From Tetracentron sinense (Eukaryota; Streptophyta; Magnoliopsida; Trochodendrales; Trochodendraceae): a DNA stretch of 64,000 nt. The DNA lies in NCBI GenBank assembly GCA_015143295.1, contig CM026553.1, positions 682,001 to 746,000 of the forward strand, given 5' to 3'. Below the pieces are notes generated by a model. It was not told the DNA's origin, made no database searches, and saw only the letters and a program-made list of their open reading frames with translations. A program made the translations under genes and the position numbers. This document shows positions 1-11,720 of the stretch, piece by piece (positions within the stretch are counted from its first letter, which is position 1; each line of letters starts with the position of its first letter).

Positions 1-471
1 GCCGAAGAGCAAATTCAAAAATCTAAAGAGTTGAGAATGGCTAAGCTTGATGAGTCTCAGAAGGGCTCAGGAAGGATTCCGCACATCAGGGAAACCTTCC
101 CCTATCCATCTTATGTCATTCGGCCGGAGCCGGATAATCAACCCAAGGGTAGAGTTGAATCTGAATTTGACGAGATATTTGATCTGTCACTTCTCTTTGA
201 AGAAGTGACATTAAATGGTTCTAACTCCTCTATGATGGTTAGTGCTTCAGGATCCCAGGAAATTCCACATAAAGAAGAGCAAGAAGGATGTGAGCAGGAA
301 GGATGCGAGGTAATGATGATGAGTGATCAACAAGATGATGAACAGGAGATATCGATTCGCCCACTCAGAGTGAATGAGACACTTAAGAATTGGGAAACAG
401 TTTCCCGACGGTGCCCAGCCAACCGCAGTGAGAATGCCGAAATGGCCCTTAAAAAAAAAGTTTGTTAAATG
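1..471 (+). pseudogene. Tat polyprotein segment upstream of reverse transcriptase
   Basis: The frame is open from the first base to a stop at 469-471. It encodes a hydrophilic, acidic segment (runs of E and D, an EEQEGCEQEGCE repeat) with no catalytic motif, as expected of the linker between protease and reverse transcriptase in Tat polyproteins. There is no believable start codon here; translation must come from outside the window. The sequence after the stop is a tandem duplication, and the RT frame resumes about 240 bases later, so this part is disconnected from pol. Confidence 0.55.
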
Positions 472-479
472 AAGGATTG

Positions 480-661
480 CTACCAAGGGATAGGCCTTCG
501 TCCTCGGTTAGCGTTAATTTAGGAGGTCATTTCATGAAAATCCAAAAAATATTTTTCGTTTTCCTAATCAGCTACCCAGGTATGGGCCTTCGACCTCGGG
601 TAGCATTAATTTAGGAGGTCACCTTTCAAAAAATCAAAAAAATATTTTCGGTTTTCCTAGC
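480..661 (+). repeat. Two-copy direct repeat of about 90 bp
   Basis: Two copies share CCTTCGNCCTCGG, TTAATTTAGGAGGTCA, an A-rich stretch and a closing GTTTTCCTA. Copy one starts near 480 and copy two near 573. The duplication interrupts the polyprotein between the acidic linker and the RT frame. Confidence 0.7.
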
Positions 662-715
662 CCTAGTTATTTTCAAGAAAAACCCAAAAAAATAATCTTT
701 AAAGAATTTGGAAAA

Positions 716-3700
716 GAAGATGAACTCATGGAGCTTGAAAATGAAGACGACGAAGAAGATTTGGAGCCTCCAAAGGAGATTCTAGATCTTCTGGAACGCC
801 ACGAGAAAGGTGTCTAACCTAATATAGAAGAGACCGAGTCAATAAACCTGGGTACTGAGGAAAAACCCCAATTGGTGAAAATCGGAACTCAACCCACCAC
901 CCAACAGCGGAACGACCTAACTGAACTTCTAAAGGAATACAAGGATATTTTCGCCTGGTCATATGAAGACATGCCGGGGCTTGACACAGACCTGGTTGTA
1001 CATCGGCTCCCACTCATTCCTGAAGCTAAGCCGGTCAAGCAGAAATTAAGAAGACTCTGACCTGAGTGGACATTAAAGATCAAAGATGAAGTCATGAAGC
1101 AATTCCAAGCAGGATTTCTCGTTGTTTCCTCATATCCTGAGTGGCTAGCCAATGTAGTTCCAGTACCAAAGAAAGATGGGAAAGTCCGTGTGTGTGTTAA
1201 CTATCGTAATCTGAACAAAGCAAGTCCCAAGGATGATTTTCCCCTCCCTCATATCGACATCCTCGTCGACAACACTGCAGGTCATGAAACACTCTCCTTC
1301 ATGGATGGATTTTCAGGATATAATCAGATAAAAATGGCTGAAGAAGACAGGGAGAAGACTGCTTTCATAACTCCTTGGGGGACCTTCTGCTACAGGGTGA
1401 TGCCATTCGGGCTCAAGAACGCCGGAGCTGCATACCAACGTGCAATGACTACTCTGTTTCACGACATGATGCACAAAGAAGCTGAGGTATATGTTGATGA
1501 TATGATCATCAAGTCACTAAAGGGAGAAGATCACCTTTTGGATTTAAGGAAATTATTCAAGCGGCTGAGGAAATTTCAAGTACGACTGAATCCTGCAAAA
1601 TGTGTGTTTGGGGTGTCTTCGGGTAAGCTACTTGGTTTCATTGTCAGTCAAAGAGGAATAGAAGTGGATCCAGCAAAGGCAAAGGCGATAATTGACATGC
1701 CAGCTCCAAAATCAGTTAAGGAAGTACGTGGTTTTTTGGGAAGACTGCAATATATCAGTAGGTTCATATCCCAACTATCACCTATTTGTGAACTCATCTT
1801 CAAGCTTCTCCGAAAGAACCAACCTAAAGAGTGGAACGAAGAATGCCAACAAGCCTTTGATAAGATCAAGAACTATCTGCTTAATCCACCAGTATTGGTT
1901 CCTCCTACACCTGGCCGACCTCTACTGATGTACCTGTCAATTTCGGAGAATTCTATGGGATGTGTACTGGGGTAGCACGATGAAACCGGAAGGAAGGAAA
2001 GAGCTATTTACTATCTCAGCAAAAAGTTCACTGATTACGAGACAAGGTACTCAACTCTTGAAAAAACTTGCTGCGCATTGGTTTGGGCCTCGCAACGCCT
2101 GAGACACTACATGTTGAGCCACTCAACTATGCTGATAGCTCGAATGGACCCTTTCAAGTACCTTTTTGAAAAGCCGGCACTCACAGGACGGACTGCACGA
2201 TGGCAGATGCTTCTCTCTGAGTTTGACATCACTTACATGACCCAGAAAGCGATCAAGGGACAGGCCATTGCAGATCATTTGGCAGATCATCCACTACCAG
2301 ACTATGAACCAATGAAAACCAACTTTCCAGATGAAGCTATATTGTTCATGGCTGGCGAAGTGGAAGAAGAGTCAACAACCAACTGGAAAATGTATTTCGA
2401 CGGAGCGGCAAACAAGTATGGATATGGAGCAGGAGCAGTCTTAGTGTCTCCTGAGGGTAAGCAAATTCCCATCGCGGTGAAGATGAAATTCGAGTGCACA
2501 AACAACGTTGCCGAATACGAAGCCTGCATCATCGGTCTACAAGCGGCTGTGGACTTGAACATCAAAGCAGTGGAGGTCTTTGGAGACTCTACTCTCATTA
2601 TTTTTCAGGCTACAGGAGATTGGCAAACAAGGGATTCCAAGCTAATTCTTTACCATGAATATCTAGACGACATCAACGACAACTTCGAGCACATCACATT
2701 TACACACTTGCCAAGAACGGAGAACAGATTTGCAGATGCCCTAGCCACCCTGGCTTCGATCATCGACATTCCTGAAGGGGTTGACATCCGGCCAATTGAG
2801 ATCGAGGTTAGGGATGAACCAGCCCATTGCATGCCAATTGAAGGAGATGGAGAGGATGAGCCCAACGGAAGGCCCTGGTACCACGACATAAAGCAGTACT
2901 TAGAAGATAGAACATTCCCGCCCGATGCCAATGCCAATGATCGACGAACTCTTCAAAGATTGGCCGGACAGTTCTTTCTGAGTACAGGGAATCTCTATAA
3001 GAAAACTTTCAATCACATACTCCTTCGATGTGTGGAGGCGAAAGAAGCAGAAAAGATTGTTGAAGATGTCCATGAAGGGATATGCGGTCCACACATGAAT
3101 GGTCATATGCTAACCAAGAAAGTCTTGAGATTGGGTTACTACTGGATAACTATGGAGCGTGACTGTAATGAACATGTGAAGAAATGTCACCTTTGCCAGA
3201 TCTATGCCAACAAGATACAGGCTCCGGCCTCAGAGCTCCATAATATGACAACCCCTTGGCCGTTCTCCATGTGGGGCCTAGATGTTATTGGTCCAATTAA
3301 TCCGAAGGCATCAAATGGGAACAGATTCATACTAGTTGCAATTGATTACTTCACAAAGTGGGTAGAAGCAGCTTCTTATGCGAGCGTAACAAAGAGCTAG
3401 GTAGTCAAGTTCATGAAGAGGGACATTATCTGCAGATACGGAGTTCCAAGTCAGATCATCACTGACAATGCCAAAAATTTCAAGAACAGGCGAATGACGG
3501 CGCTATGCGAATAATTCAAGATAACTCACCATAACTCCACTCCGTACCGTCCTCAGATGAATGGTGCAGTCGAAGCAGCCAACAAGAACCTGAAGCGGAT
3601 TATTAAGAAGATGGCAATCACTTATAAAGATTGGCACGAAATGCTTCCATTTGCACTTCGTGCATATAGAACCTCAATCCGGACCTCAGTAGGGGTAACC

Positions 3701-4123
3701 CCTTTTTCACTGGTTTATGGTATGGAGGTTGTCTTACTGATTGAAGTTGAAATTCCGTCACTCAGAGTACTCATGGAAGCTGAGCTCGAAGAAACAGAAT
3801 GGGTACAGGCCCGGTTCGACCAACTCAATTTGATTGAAGAAAAGAGACTGAATGCTATATGTCATGGCCAATGCTATCAAAGGAGAATGGCTAGAGCTTA
3901 CTCCAAGAGAGTCCGACCACGGGAATTCAAAGAAGGTGATCTAGTGCTCAAAAAGATGTTGCCACACCAGACTGATGCACGAGGAAAATTCAAGCCTAAT
4001 TATAATGGTCCGTACGTGGTCAGAAAAGCGTTATCTGGAGGAGCCCTCATATTGGCGGAGATGGATGGAGATGATCTCCCTGAGCCGGTTAATTCAGATT
4101 CAGTTAAAAGGTATTATGCATAA
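716..4123 (+). pseudogene. pol: Tat-lineage pol: RT, RNase H, archaeal-type RNase H, integrase
   Basis: One reading frame runs through the whole region but has stops at 815-817, 1058-1060, 1973-1975, 3398-3400 and 3512-3514. Domains in order: RT (about 1090-1740; palm motif YVDD at 1490-1501 intact), classical RNase H (about 1900-2280), a second RNase H beginning with YFDG near 2393 with acidic residues in NVAEYEA, GDST and ADALA, then integrase. Integrase shows the HHCC zinc finger (about 3069-3205, ending CHLC), the ITDNAK block near 3460, the E-containing block just after 3557, and a GPY-like motif near 4005. No frameshift is visible. The copy could not make its own enzymes. Downstream genes are on the other strand. 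Confidence 0.9.
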
Positions 4124-5350
4124 CTTAACTCTATAGGAACGTGGCTAAAGTTAAAATGAAGAGAGGCCTTCTTTGCTATAATCCCGACAATCCTTCCAGT
4201 TATCCTTTTGCTTAGCCCTTTGAGCCTGAAATTTTTATTCACCAGACAATGACATTGTTTGCACCCCATACTGGGGCATTTTTTGGGAAAGAAGAGGAAT
4301 CAAATCAATCAAGGCAAAATATTTATACTGGGGCAATTTTATTTGATTCAAAAGATTTATGCCACTCCAAGTACTCTTATACTGGGGCAGTTTTTGTTAC
4401 CCTAAAAAAAAAAATAAAAAAAATCAATGAAAAGGAGAAAGTGCAAAGACTAACAAGGATCCCCAGAGCAAGCAATGTCATACCCGACCCTAACATGTGC
4501 AAAAATTCTTTGAGCCTTATCCCTTCATTTCAAAAAAAAAAAAAAAAAAAAAACCCTCAACCATGGCTTATGTTTTGTCCCACTACTAAGTCCTCTCCGA
4601 TTAATGATGGCCGTAAGTACTAAGGTTTGAATTATGCATGATCCCTTCTTACCGGCAAGGATGGACGAGATTACTTGAGAAAAGATCATAAAGGAAAGCA
4701 TGATATGAAAGGGCGCAATGAAAACCCGAAAGGGCGTTGTGAGTAAAAATATCATATCATGGCAAGAATCAATTGCCACGGGCTTCGTGAAAACCCTTCA
4801 GGGCGCCAATGTGCAAAAATTATGTGGGCTAGACTTGGTGAAAACCGTGACAGGCACTAAGGGTAAAAGAGGCATAAATAAAAATAAAAATGGTAGTCTT
4901 CTTTATTCTAATCAGGTGGATCTTACTTGCAGTACTTGGGATAATTCGAGGTATGCATGGTGAACTTGCACAAGGAAATTTTGTATTAGTTTGAACACCA
5001 TGTGTCAACGTATACATCTTCTAATCCAAATTTTTTAAAGATTGAAAAAAAAATAAAAAAATTTGTGTGCTTGCATGGTGCTCGAACTACGCCGGTCTGA
5101 TTCCCATTTTAAGGGATACGTAGCAGCCTTCATAGGTGCGACCCCATTAATGAAAAGATTTTGGTGTGTTTTTTTTTCCTTTTTTCTTTATTGCATGAAA
5201 AAGTAGTATTTTTGGTCGATGACGAGAATTCTGAAAAAAGAAAAGAAAACAATTCATTTATTGAATAAAACAGAGTTCTGAGACCCATAAATATGAAAAC
5301 AATATTTTCTATAAAAGGTATTATCAAGCTCTAAGACAGGTACTGAAGAC
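4124..5350 (+). other. Non-coding spacer after pol
   Basis: No credible gene. It holds two small repeat sets (described separately), A-rich runs near 4410 and 4535, and a segment near 5085-5146 (ACTACGCCGGTCTGATTCCC, then GATACGTAG) that recurs in diverged form near 44665-44728 in another Tat-type sequence. The spacer separates the sense pol from the converging antisense gene. Confidence 0.6.
4257..4869 (+). repeat. Two short dispersed repeat sets in the Tat spacer
   Basis: Set one is TACTGGGGCA followed by a T run, three copies at about 4268, 4327 and 4380. Set two has the core GTGAAAACC or ATGAAAACC followed by a GGGCG- or AGGCA-type block, three copies starting near 4715, 4783 and 4834. 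Both lie just 3' of the integrase stop. Confidence 0.6.
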
Positions 5351-6940
5351 TCAATCCGAATCGGAAGAAGCGCCGCCTTGGCCCTTCAACTTATGCCGAA
5401 GGCGAGCCAGCTCAGCATTCAATTTCAAGATCACCTCCTGGCTAGTAGACTTCTCTCTACCAATGGGATTCTGGAAATACTGAAACTCCTCATTCACTGT
5501 TTCTAGAACATCAACCTGAGCTTTTAAATCCTGTATACAATCCTGATATGCAACAGCCTCAATCCCCATTTTGGCGACCTCAGCTTTCAAACCGGCATTT
5601 TCTGCAAGAAGGGAAGTTATCCTTTCTTCTAACTCCTTATAATTTGGTTGATCTTCAATAAGCACAGTATTCATTGGTTCCTTTCTTTTCTCACCTACAC
5701 AGGGATGCGGAGGAGAAACATAGGGGAGAAAACAATCGGTGAGCCATCTGACATATTCTCCAGTGACAAGAGATTCTTGGTCATCACCGAAAGTAGACTT
5801 TACTCTTGATTTCCAGCCAACCAGAAGACGGGAGAGGAGTTTTTCAGACGAAGGCCCAAAATCGACCACATCTTTTATGGCCTCGATGACAGGAATGCCT
5901 TGAGTGCGTCCGAATTGTCGCACTACCCGGTTCGGAAAGTAATGGCTAGAACCTCGAAGACCGATTAAAATGAGATGATGTCTTCCAGATGTACCTGAGA
6001 TGATCTCTACAACATGGAGCCAAGAACACTTCCATATCAGCATATCCGGAGCCAACATGATAAGTTGATCATACCACATCTCTGGACTATCCAGAAAAGG
6101 AGGAATGTTACTGAAGGAGCAATGAGATTTGATTAAATCCTGTCTCATAAAAGCCGGAGTAGCAAGGGGATTGCAGAACTTGAGATGCTCTAATATCCAT
6201 ATCTGTAACAAGGAAATACATCCTCTGAAGAAGCCGCCTCTCTTCTGAACACACCGATCCAAAGCCCTAAAAGTCTCAGCCAGCAACATGGGGATGAAGG
6301 AATGACCTGTCATTATCTGCTCAACTACTTCCAATATCTGCATATCGATGTAGTTGAAACTCAAAGGAAATAATACATGCCCAGCAACTGCAAGAGCCAA
6401 AGCACGGAAGCGGTACTGGGGCCAAGAACCAGGAGGACCCACAAATGAGGGAGTGCTAATCCAACCGGGATTCCTCGGAGAGAAGTAGTCTATCAGAAAT
6501 TTCAAAGAGCAACGGAAATAATTTTCCTCACCATCTAACTTCTCAAGAAATCCACGCTTTACCCCTAGAAAGGAGGATGCTTTAGTTTTCCAACTAGCCC
6601 GATAAGTTGGAAGAACAATCTTGTCTTGATCGAAAGGTACCGATAATAATCTTCCGTATTCCTCCAAAGTCGGGCTGAGTTCGAAAGCCCCGAGCCTAAA
6701 AACATGGAATTCCAGGCTCCAACATCCCAAAAGAGCCTTAACAAGATGGCCGTTAATTTTCACATTAAAAAGGGAGGCCACATTACCCAATTTCAATTTA
6801 TGGAAGGCTTCTTGCTCCGGCGAATCCAAGGAATCCATCCACCGCTTCAGTTTTCTGTCATAGTGCTGATGATTCTCCAGGTTGGGCAAGGTATGAAAGA
6901 CGGAGGCTGAGTCATCATTGTCGTGAACGGAATATTCCAT
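5351..6940 (-). CDS. Antisense DUF7745-like coiled-coil protein of the Tat element
   Basis: An uninterrupted 529-residue frame lies opposite to pol. The start at 6938-6940 (MEYSVHDND) is preferred because the conserved part begins soon after; the frame stays open upstream to an ATG at 7112-7114 (587 residues). Residues about 45-400 resemble the DUF7745 family of plant retroelement-associated proteins (GNVASLF, then LSPTLEEYGRLL at about residue 88, then a helical domain). Residues about 430-520 are rich in heptad L, E and K, a predicted coiled coil, with an acidic SSDSD tail. No enzyme motif was seen and the function is unknown. It lies between pol and the PMD gene, both of which could affect its expression. 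It has no stop or frameshift, unlike pol. The family call is from memory of the motif. Confidence 0.7.
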   Translation of the reverse strand: MEYSVHDNDDSASVFHTLPNLENHQHYDRKLKRWMDSLDSPEQEAFHKLKLGNVASLFNVKINGHLVKALLGCWSLEFHVFRLGAFELSPTLEEYGRLLSVPFDQDKIVLPTYRASWKTKASSFLGVKRGFLEKLDGEENYFRCSLKFLIDYFSPRNPGWISTPSFVGPPGSWPQYRFRALALAVAGHVLFPLSFNYIDMQILEVVEQIMTGHSFIPMLLAETFRALDRCVQKRGGFFRGCISLLQIWILEHLKFCNPLATPAFMRQDLIKSHCSFSNIPPFLDSPEMWYDQLIMLAPDMLIWKCSWLHVVEIISGTSGRHHLILIGLRGSSHYFPNRVVRQFGRTQGIPVIEAIKDVVDFGPSSEKLLSRLLVGWKSRVKSTFGDDQESLVTGEYVRWLTDCFLPYVSPPHPCVGEKRKEPMNTVLIEDQPNYKELEERITSLLAENAGLKAEVAKMGIEAVAYQDCIQDLKAQVDVLETVNEEFQYFQNPIGREKSTSQEVILKLNAELARLRHKLKGQGGASSDSD

Positions 6941-7087
6941 CGTGTCCGGATGAGTCGGAAAAGTCTTGGATCGAAGTATCAAAGCTCTCGGGCGAATACT
7001 TTCGAAGCAGAGAATTTTCGGACAGGAGAAAGTGCAGTGCAAAGCCACAGTCTGTTCGCAGGTTTTTAAAGAAAAAACCTTCAAAAT

Positions 7088-7158
7088 CGCACCCTTCGAA
7101 AGGGCGCGGGACACAAAGTAAGAACAAAATCAACACCGCGCCCTTCCAAAAGGCGCGG
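7088..7158. repeat. GC-rich hairpins upstream of the antisense gene
   Basis: Two near-palindromes, 7088-7108 and 7136-7158, each of the form GCGCCCTT-loop-AAGGGCGC. Related copies occur in the 3' LTR at 11540-11560 and 11586-11608, so the same hairpin lies in both the leader of the antisense gene and the LTR. Confidence 0.65.
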
Positions 7159-7449
7159 GTGATAGGGTTGTCCGAAAACAGCACCTTCTATTTTGTTTCA
7201 ACGCGCAATTGCGCGAGCTGCTCCGCGACCTGTTGTACCTGTTTCAGGGAAGTATTTTCCATACAATTCATACATGCATTCCTCCAAGGCCTCTGGCCAT
7301 TCCCATTCTCCAAAGATTTCAAAAAAGGAAAGTTTCTAATTATTGAAAGTTATGTTTACATTACAGGAAACTTTACAAAGGGAATCAAAATAAAAGAGGA
7401 AAATTCCTAATCTACTGTGAAGGCCTCAAGCTCCAAAATAACGGGTCCA
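7159..7449. other. Spacer between the two antisense genes
   Basis: About 290 bases between the PMD gene stop and the leader of the DUF7745-like gene. It would hold the 3' UTR of the former and the promoter of the latter. No clear motif seen. Confidence 0.4.
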
Positions 7450-9688
7450 CTAGTCCTCGTCATCATCCTGCCCAAAAGAAACAGGGAGTAAATCATGTTA
7501 GTAATATGCGTTATCAATAACAATTAATGAGCATATTTATTAATTGAATACTTTACCTGTGCAGGGTCCGCATCAAAATCAAAGCTCATGTCAGGACGGG
7601 GCCGACACTGCAAAACCCAAACAAGAAAAAAATCAAGCAATGTTGGTACAAGAAAGTTAAATCAAAGTGAAAGGAGCTTTACCTGATGAGGAGGGATCTC
7701 CGCAAAAGTAACTGAAGGATCCTCAAAGGTCGCACACCGGCCTCTCAGACGTGCCTGGAGAAAGGAAAAATTAGATCAAAGGAATTGCTGACACCATTAC
7801 AAAGGAAGAATGAAAACTTACGTTCTCTTCAATCAACGCTCGGTTATCCTCCTCCAGGATAGCGAGTAGAGGTCTCTGTAAAGAAAGAGCAAAAGTTAAG
7901 AGAAGTAAAAGTTCGAAACATCAGGCAAATGGAAGCATAAATGAAAGAAAGCTTACCATCTGAAAATACTTCTCGACCAACTTGCCCCCAACCTCAGTGG
8001 CCCCAGGACGAGTAGAAAAGGGGCGCATGATGGGACCAATGGACACGCCCCGGAACCAAGAAAGATAAAAAGAATGTGTCACGACCTCACCAACCAGGTG
8101 ATGGATAGGGACACCGGCCGTGCGCATCCCCTCCATGAACGTATCACGGGCCAATGCAGGTGTCATCTCTAGAGGAGGTGCAAGCGGGATCCGAAATTCC
8201 CCATCGCTTTGGTGAAGAACTCGCTCTCCCAGAAAATACTCGCAAACCCCAAAATATGAGAATGCCACACGACGACCCATGAATCGTCTCACCCCTCTGC
8301 AATAGAGCTGGATCATGTCATCAAAATCGGAAAATGGCTGAAGAGTCACCTGCATTCGAAGTAATGAGTGAGATAAGCTAAGGGGGATAAAGGACAACAG
8401 TTATCAAAGCCAAGTATCGGCTTACCCTCCTCAAAGTCAGACGATCCAACTCCTCCCTGGCCTTATCTAGGAGATGACTATCAACCTTAGAAGAAGGCGC
8501 GCTCCACCGCGATGATCGCGGGAACGAGGTAATATCCGGAACCTTCAGGCTCGGGCAAAAGGGATCCAAGTATTCGTGAGCCCACATCTGAGACAAACAA
8601 AGAGTTAAGAAAAAGGAGGAAGAGGAGTAACAATGCCAAAGAAAATGAAAAAAAGGAAAAGGGGATACCTCGAGGAAGTGATAGAAGAAGCGGACCGATC
8701 GACCTCCCCCACGGGAAACTCGGCGAAGTCCTGCCAAAATGCTAGCATAAATAGCTCCTCCCCAGTCGAAAGTGTCGAAACGGTCAATGGGATCCATCAG
8801 GGGAAGGAAGCTAGTCTCTACGCAGGATCGATCGGTCATGAAGAAGCAAAAGCCCAGGATGAACAATCGGAAGACCTGGAGCACACTCGTGAATGCCAGA
8901 GAATTGAGGTCAATAACAGAGATAGCTGTCGCCTCCAAGATACTGGCCAACCAGGAGAGCTTCACCTTGCCCGCCTCCCATCCACTATCTGCTGCCATGG
9001 TCTCCGGCGAGACCTCCATCAAGGCTGCAGCCCGATCCATAGGAATGACAGAAAGAGGTGGAATCACCTCGCCAGCAATCGGAATACCAGTCAACATCAC
9101 AAAATCGAGGGGGGTGATCGCTAACTCGCAACATGGAAAGTGGAACGTATTGGTCTCCCCAAACCACCTCTCGCACAGAGCAGCAACCAGTCTCCGGTCA
9201 CTCTGGATCCGAGGAATAGTCAAGAAGGGACCAAGCGGAGTCCTCCCTAGCGCATCTCTCAAAGAAGGAGACGCCCTCCAGTAAAATGTCAGGACGGGCT
9301 TCCACGAGCACCTCCAGCCCGTAATAGGTGACCTCTGCAAAATCAAGGGGAAAGGTAAAAGATTAATCATATGCAACAAGCAAAGGTAAGTGACTAACTC
9401 TGTCAAAGTTCTACATCTTTCTTACCTCCTGAGTTCGGCAAATTGCCGAGATATGACCCCCTATGTCTCTCAATAGAGGGGTATCAGGGATACCTAACAC
9501 CACGGGATCTGAGCCCGACTGTCTCCTACCCCTCGAAGAGGAAGCCCCAGCTCCGCTGGAACTCGCACCCGCTCGCAAGCCCTCAATCGGTTGTTCCTTC
9601 ACATCCGTGGGAGGAACATAATCCTCATCCATCTCTGGACGAGCCGAGGAAGATCCCCTGGTCTTCGCTCTCTTCGGTCTAACCATAT
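7450..9688 (-). CDS. Plant mobile domain (PMD) protein, eight-exon antisense gene
   Basis: Eight exons join with GT-AG introns, all phase 0: 9426-9686 (ATG at 9684-9686), 8669-9334, 8426-8587, 7957-8349, 7822-7875, 7683-7754, 7557-7607 and 7450-7467 (stop TAG). The product is 558 residues with no stop. Exon 1 gives a basic start (RPKRAKTR, possible nuclear signal) and a serine/glycine-rich linker. Exon 2 carries the PMD hallmark WFGETNTFHF (near residue 144) and LDFVMLTGIPI. Exon 4 continues the domain. The last four exons are short and end in an acidic tail (DDDED). PMD proteins are known from plant transposons and from host silencing factors of the MAIN/MAIL group; a role in this element is inference. 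A splice acceptor directly before the ATG suggests a 5' UTR intron. Confidence 0.8.
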
Positions 9689-10492
9689 CTGCAATAAAAA
9701 AGGGACACGGTCATAACCACATTTGTTATTTCTTATTCCTAACATGCATGATGAACAAGAAATCAAAATGATAAATAAGGCCAACAGGTATGGTTTTCAA
9801 GTTTGTTATACTTTAAAATCATATGTTGCATTAAACTGACAACAAGAATTTCCATTATGTGCAGGAATGCAGGCGACCATAAATGTACAAGACAATTCAA
9901 CAAGGACATGGTCGTTTTTAGAAAAGATAAAGTTAAGAATTCGGAGGAGAATAAGTGATTAGGTTTTATAGGGTGTTATTACCCCACTTTCATCGAACCA
10001 TCTGGTCTTACATCGACTGGGACAACTGCTTATGGTTCTACACACTGTTACGGGCTGAATTCAACAGCGTCATAATCATTACATGCTTGGAAGGGTAAAT
10101 CAGTTTTGTTTAGGAATTGACAGTCATGATTGGAGACCCTGTCATCTTTGCCTACCTACTTGAGGACCTACTATTGCTAAAAGAAAAAAAAAATTGAGGT
10201 CCTGTGGTCTCTTTGTTGATACTTTCCTAAAGCCAGTTGCAGAAGAATCATTGATGCAGGCCTTGAGAGCATGCATACAAAACATGGGTGAAATTATACA
10301 TGCACGGTTCAGAGCTCATAAGAGTTAATACATCAAATGAAGTGACATAGATCACCAAAGTATGAAGCAAAGGTGTCAAATGGGAATAGGATTCACAGAG
10401 GGAGAAGAAGAAAGTCTTCAAGGATTTAAACATCAAAACAAAGAAAGCCTTCAAAAATCAGAATACAAGGGAGGGGATCTTATGAGACTTAC
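9689..10492 (-). other. Predicted 5' UTR intron of the PMD gene
   Basis: On the minus strand TTATTGCAG ends two bases before the PMD start codon, and CAG|GTAAGT at 10491-10492 is the best upstream donor seen. The intron would be 804 bp. No coding sequence was found in it. Confidence 0.5.
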
Positions 10493-10850
10493 CTGTAAAT
10501 CAAGCAAATGCCAAGGAATTTGGGGAGAGAGGCACCGAACGCTGAAAATCCTGAAAAGAAATCGCAAATGGGGGTTCTCTTGATGCCCTAGAACCCCCAA
10601 ACAACCCCGAAATGCCGAAATGGAAGAATCGCCAGAAAAAGAGGGTTCGCCGGAGAAGACGGCCGGAAATAGGGAAGGTTCGCCGGAAATCTGATCGGAG
10701 GAGAAGAATGTCTTCAAAATGGGGAGCAAATCACCGTAGGGACCACAAGAGAAATGAGGGAGGAAAGAAAGAGAAAAAGAAAAGAAAAGGGGAAAGTGGG
10801 TCTGTCGCACGAGGAGTCATACAGACTCCTCGCCTTCCAGAACGCCGCGC

Positions 10851-10881
<31 letters not shown>

Positions 10882-11361
10882 AGGATCTTTTTTGGCAGCA
10901 TACAAGCGTGTTAGGTTAAGGGGTTCACGCTACAAAGTAAAATGGGAGTTTGATTTATCAAGTCCCATAAGCATACCAATTAATGGCGTGGTTTATCCCA
11001 TAATCACGACCGTTAAAATTCCCTATTTTGGTTCGATAACGTACCTCGTACACCTTGAAGTTAAATTAAGAATTTAAAGAAGATATGTTGAAAAACTTAT
11101 TTGAAAACTCTCACACCACCGTCTTACTTTGCGTAGGACTCGGATCGAGCCTGTGAGGGGGATCGAGGTTCCATGAGAAGGCCCACGTGCCGGACCCATC
11201 TCCGTTTATTATCCACCCATTTTCACCGAGATTTCAAATTGTTTTGATAAAATGATTTTTTTTTAAGTATTTAAAATAACTTCAAGGGGTGTATGAATAA
11301 TCTTCACATGCGAAATAGGCTTATGTCTATTTTTCTTTGCCGTTTTTTGCGAGCAAATCCG
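10493..11361 (-). other. Probable promoter and leader region of the PMD gene
   Basis: Between the predicted first donor and the polypurine tract. It contains purine-rich stretches, an A run near 10851-10870 followed by GAGA repeats, and no supported gene. A TATA box could not be assigned. Confidence 0.35.
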
Positions 11362-11376
11362 GCAAAGAGGGGCAGC
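11362..11376 (+). promoter_or_regulatory. Polypurine tract
   Basis: The purine-rich GCAAAGAGGGGCAGC stands immediately before the LTR start TGTAGACACC, the expected primer site for plus-strand DNA synthesis. It sets the LTR boundary and shows this is the 3' LTR. Confidence 0.75.
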
Positions 11377-11713
11377 TGTAGACACCCTATTTTGCATGAG
11401 TTCATGGGCCTGAAAAGCTCATTGGTGCCGAGTATTGAAGGAGAACAACGACGAGATCCGGACTCCAAAATATCGAAGTTCAAGCCAAGCCCAAACCAAC
11501 TAAGCCCAAGCCTTTTTTTTTTTTAGAAAACATAAACTAGCGCCCTTCTAAAGGGCGTGGGTCGATTTTTTGCCTAAATCCTAGGCCGCTGCTTTTTAAA
11601 AGGCGCGGTTACCGAAAAACCCTAATTACAACCTCGTTTTGCGTGCCAACGTATGTTGGGGTTATTTTTTAGTCCCACATCGCCCAGAAAAAACAAAATC
11701 CTTATTCTTCACC

Positions 11714-11720
11714 TTATAAA
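11714..11720 (+). promoter_or_regulatory. TATA-like box in the LTR
   Basis: CTTATAAAAAG lies about 340 bases into the LTR, a plausible core promoter for the sense transcript. Position and sequence only. Confidence 0.45.

Noticed and set aside
4249..4623. A 124-residue plus-strand frame after pol.
   Set aside because: Composed of the TACTGGGGCA repeats and A runs, with no domain; spacer DNA.
8633..9284. Plus-strand frames of 163 and 170 residues.
   Set aside because: They lie opposite the large PMD exon, which has a recognised domain and canonical splice ends, and they match no family.
10451..10914. Overlapping frames on both strands (PLFFSFSLSF and KRKRKEKG types).
   Set aside because: Low-complexity purine/pyrimidine composition in the leader of the PMD gene explains them.
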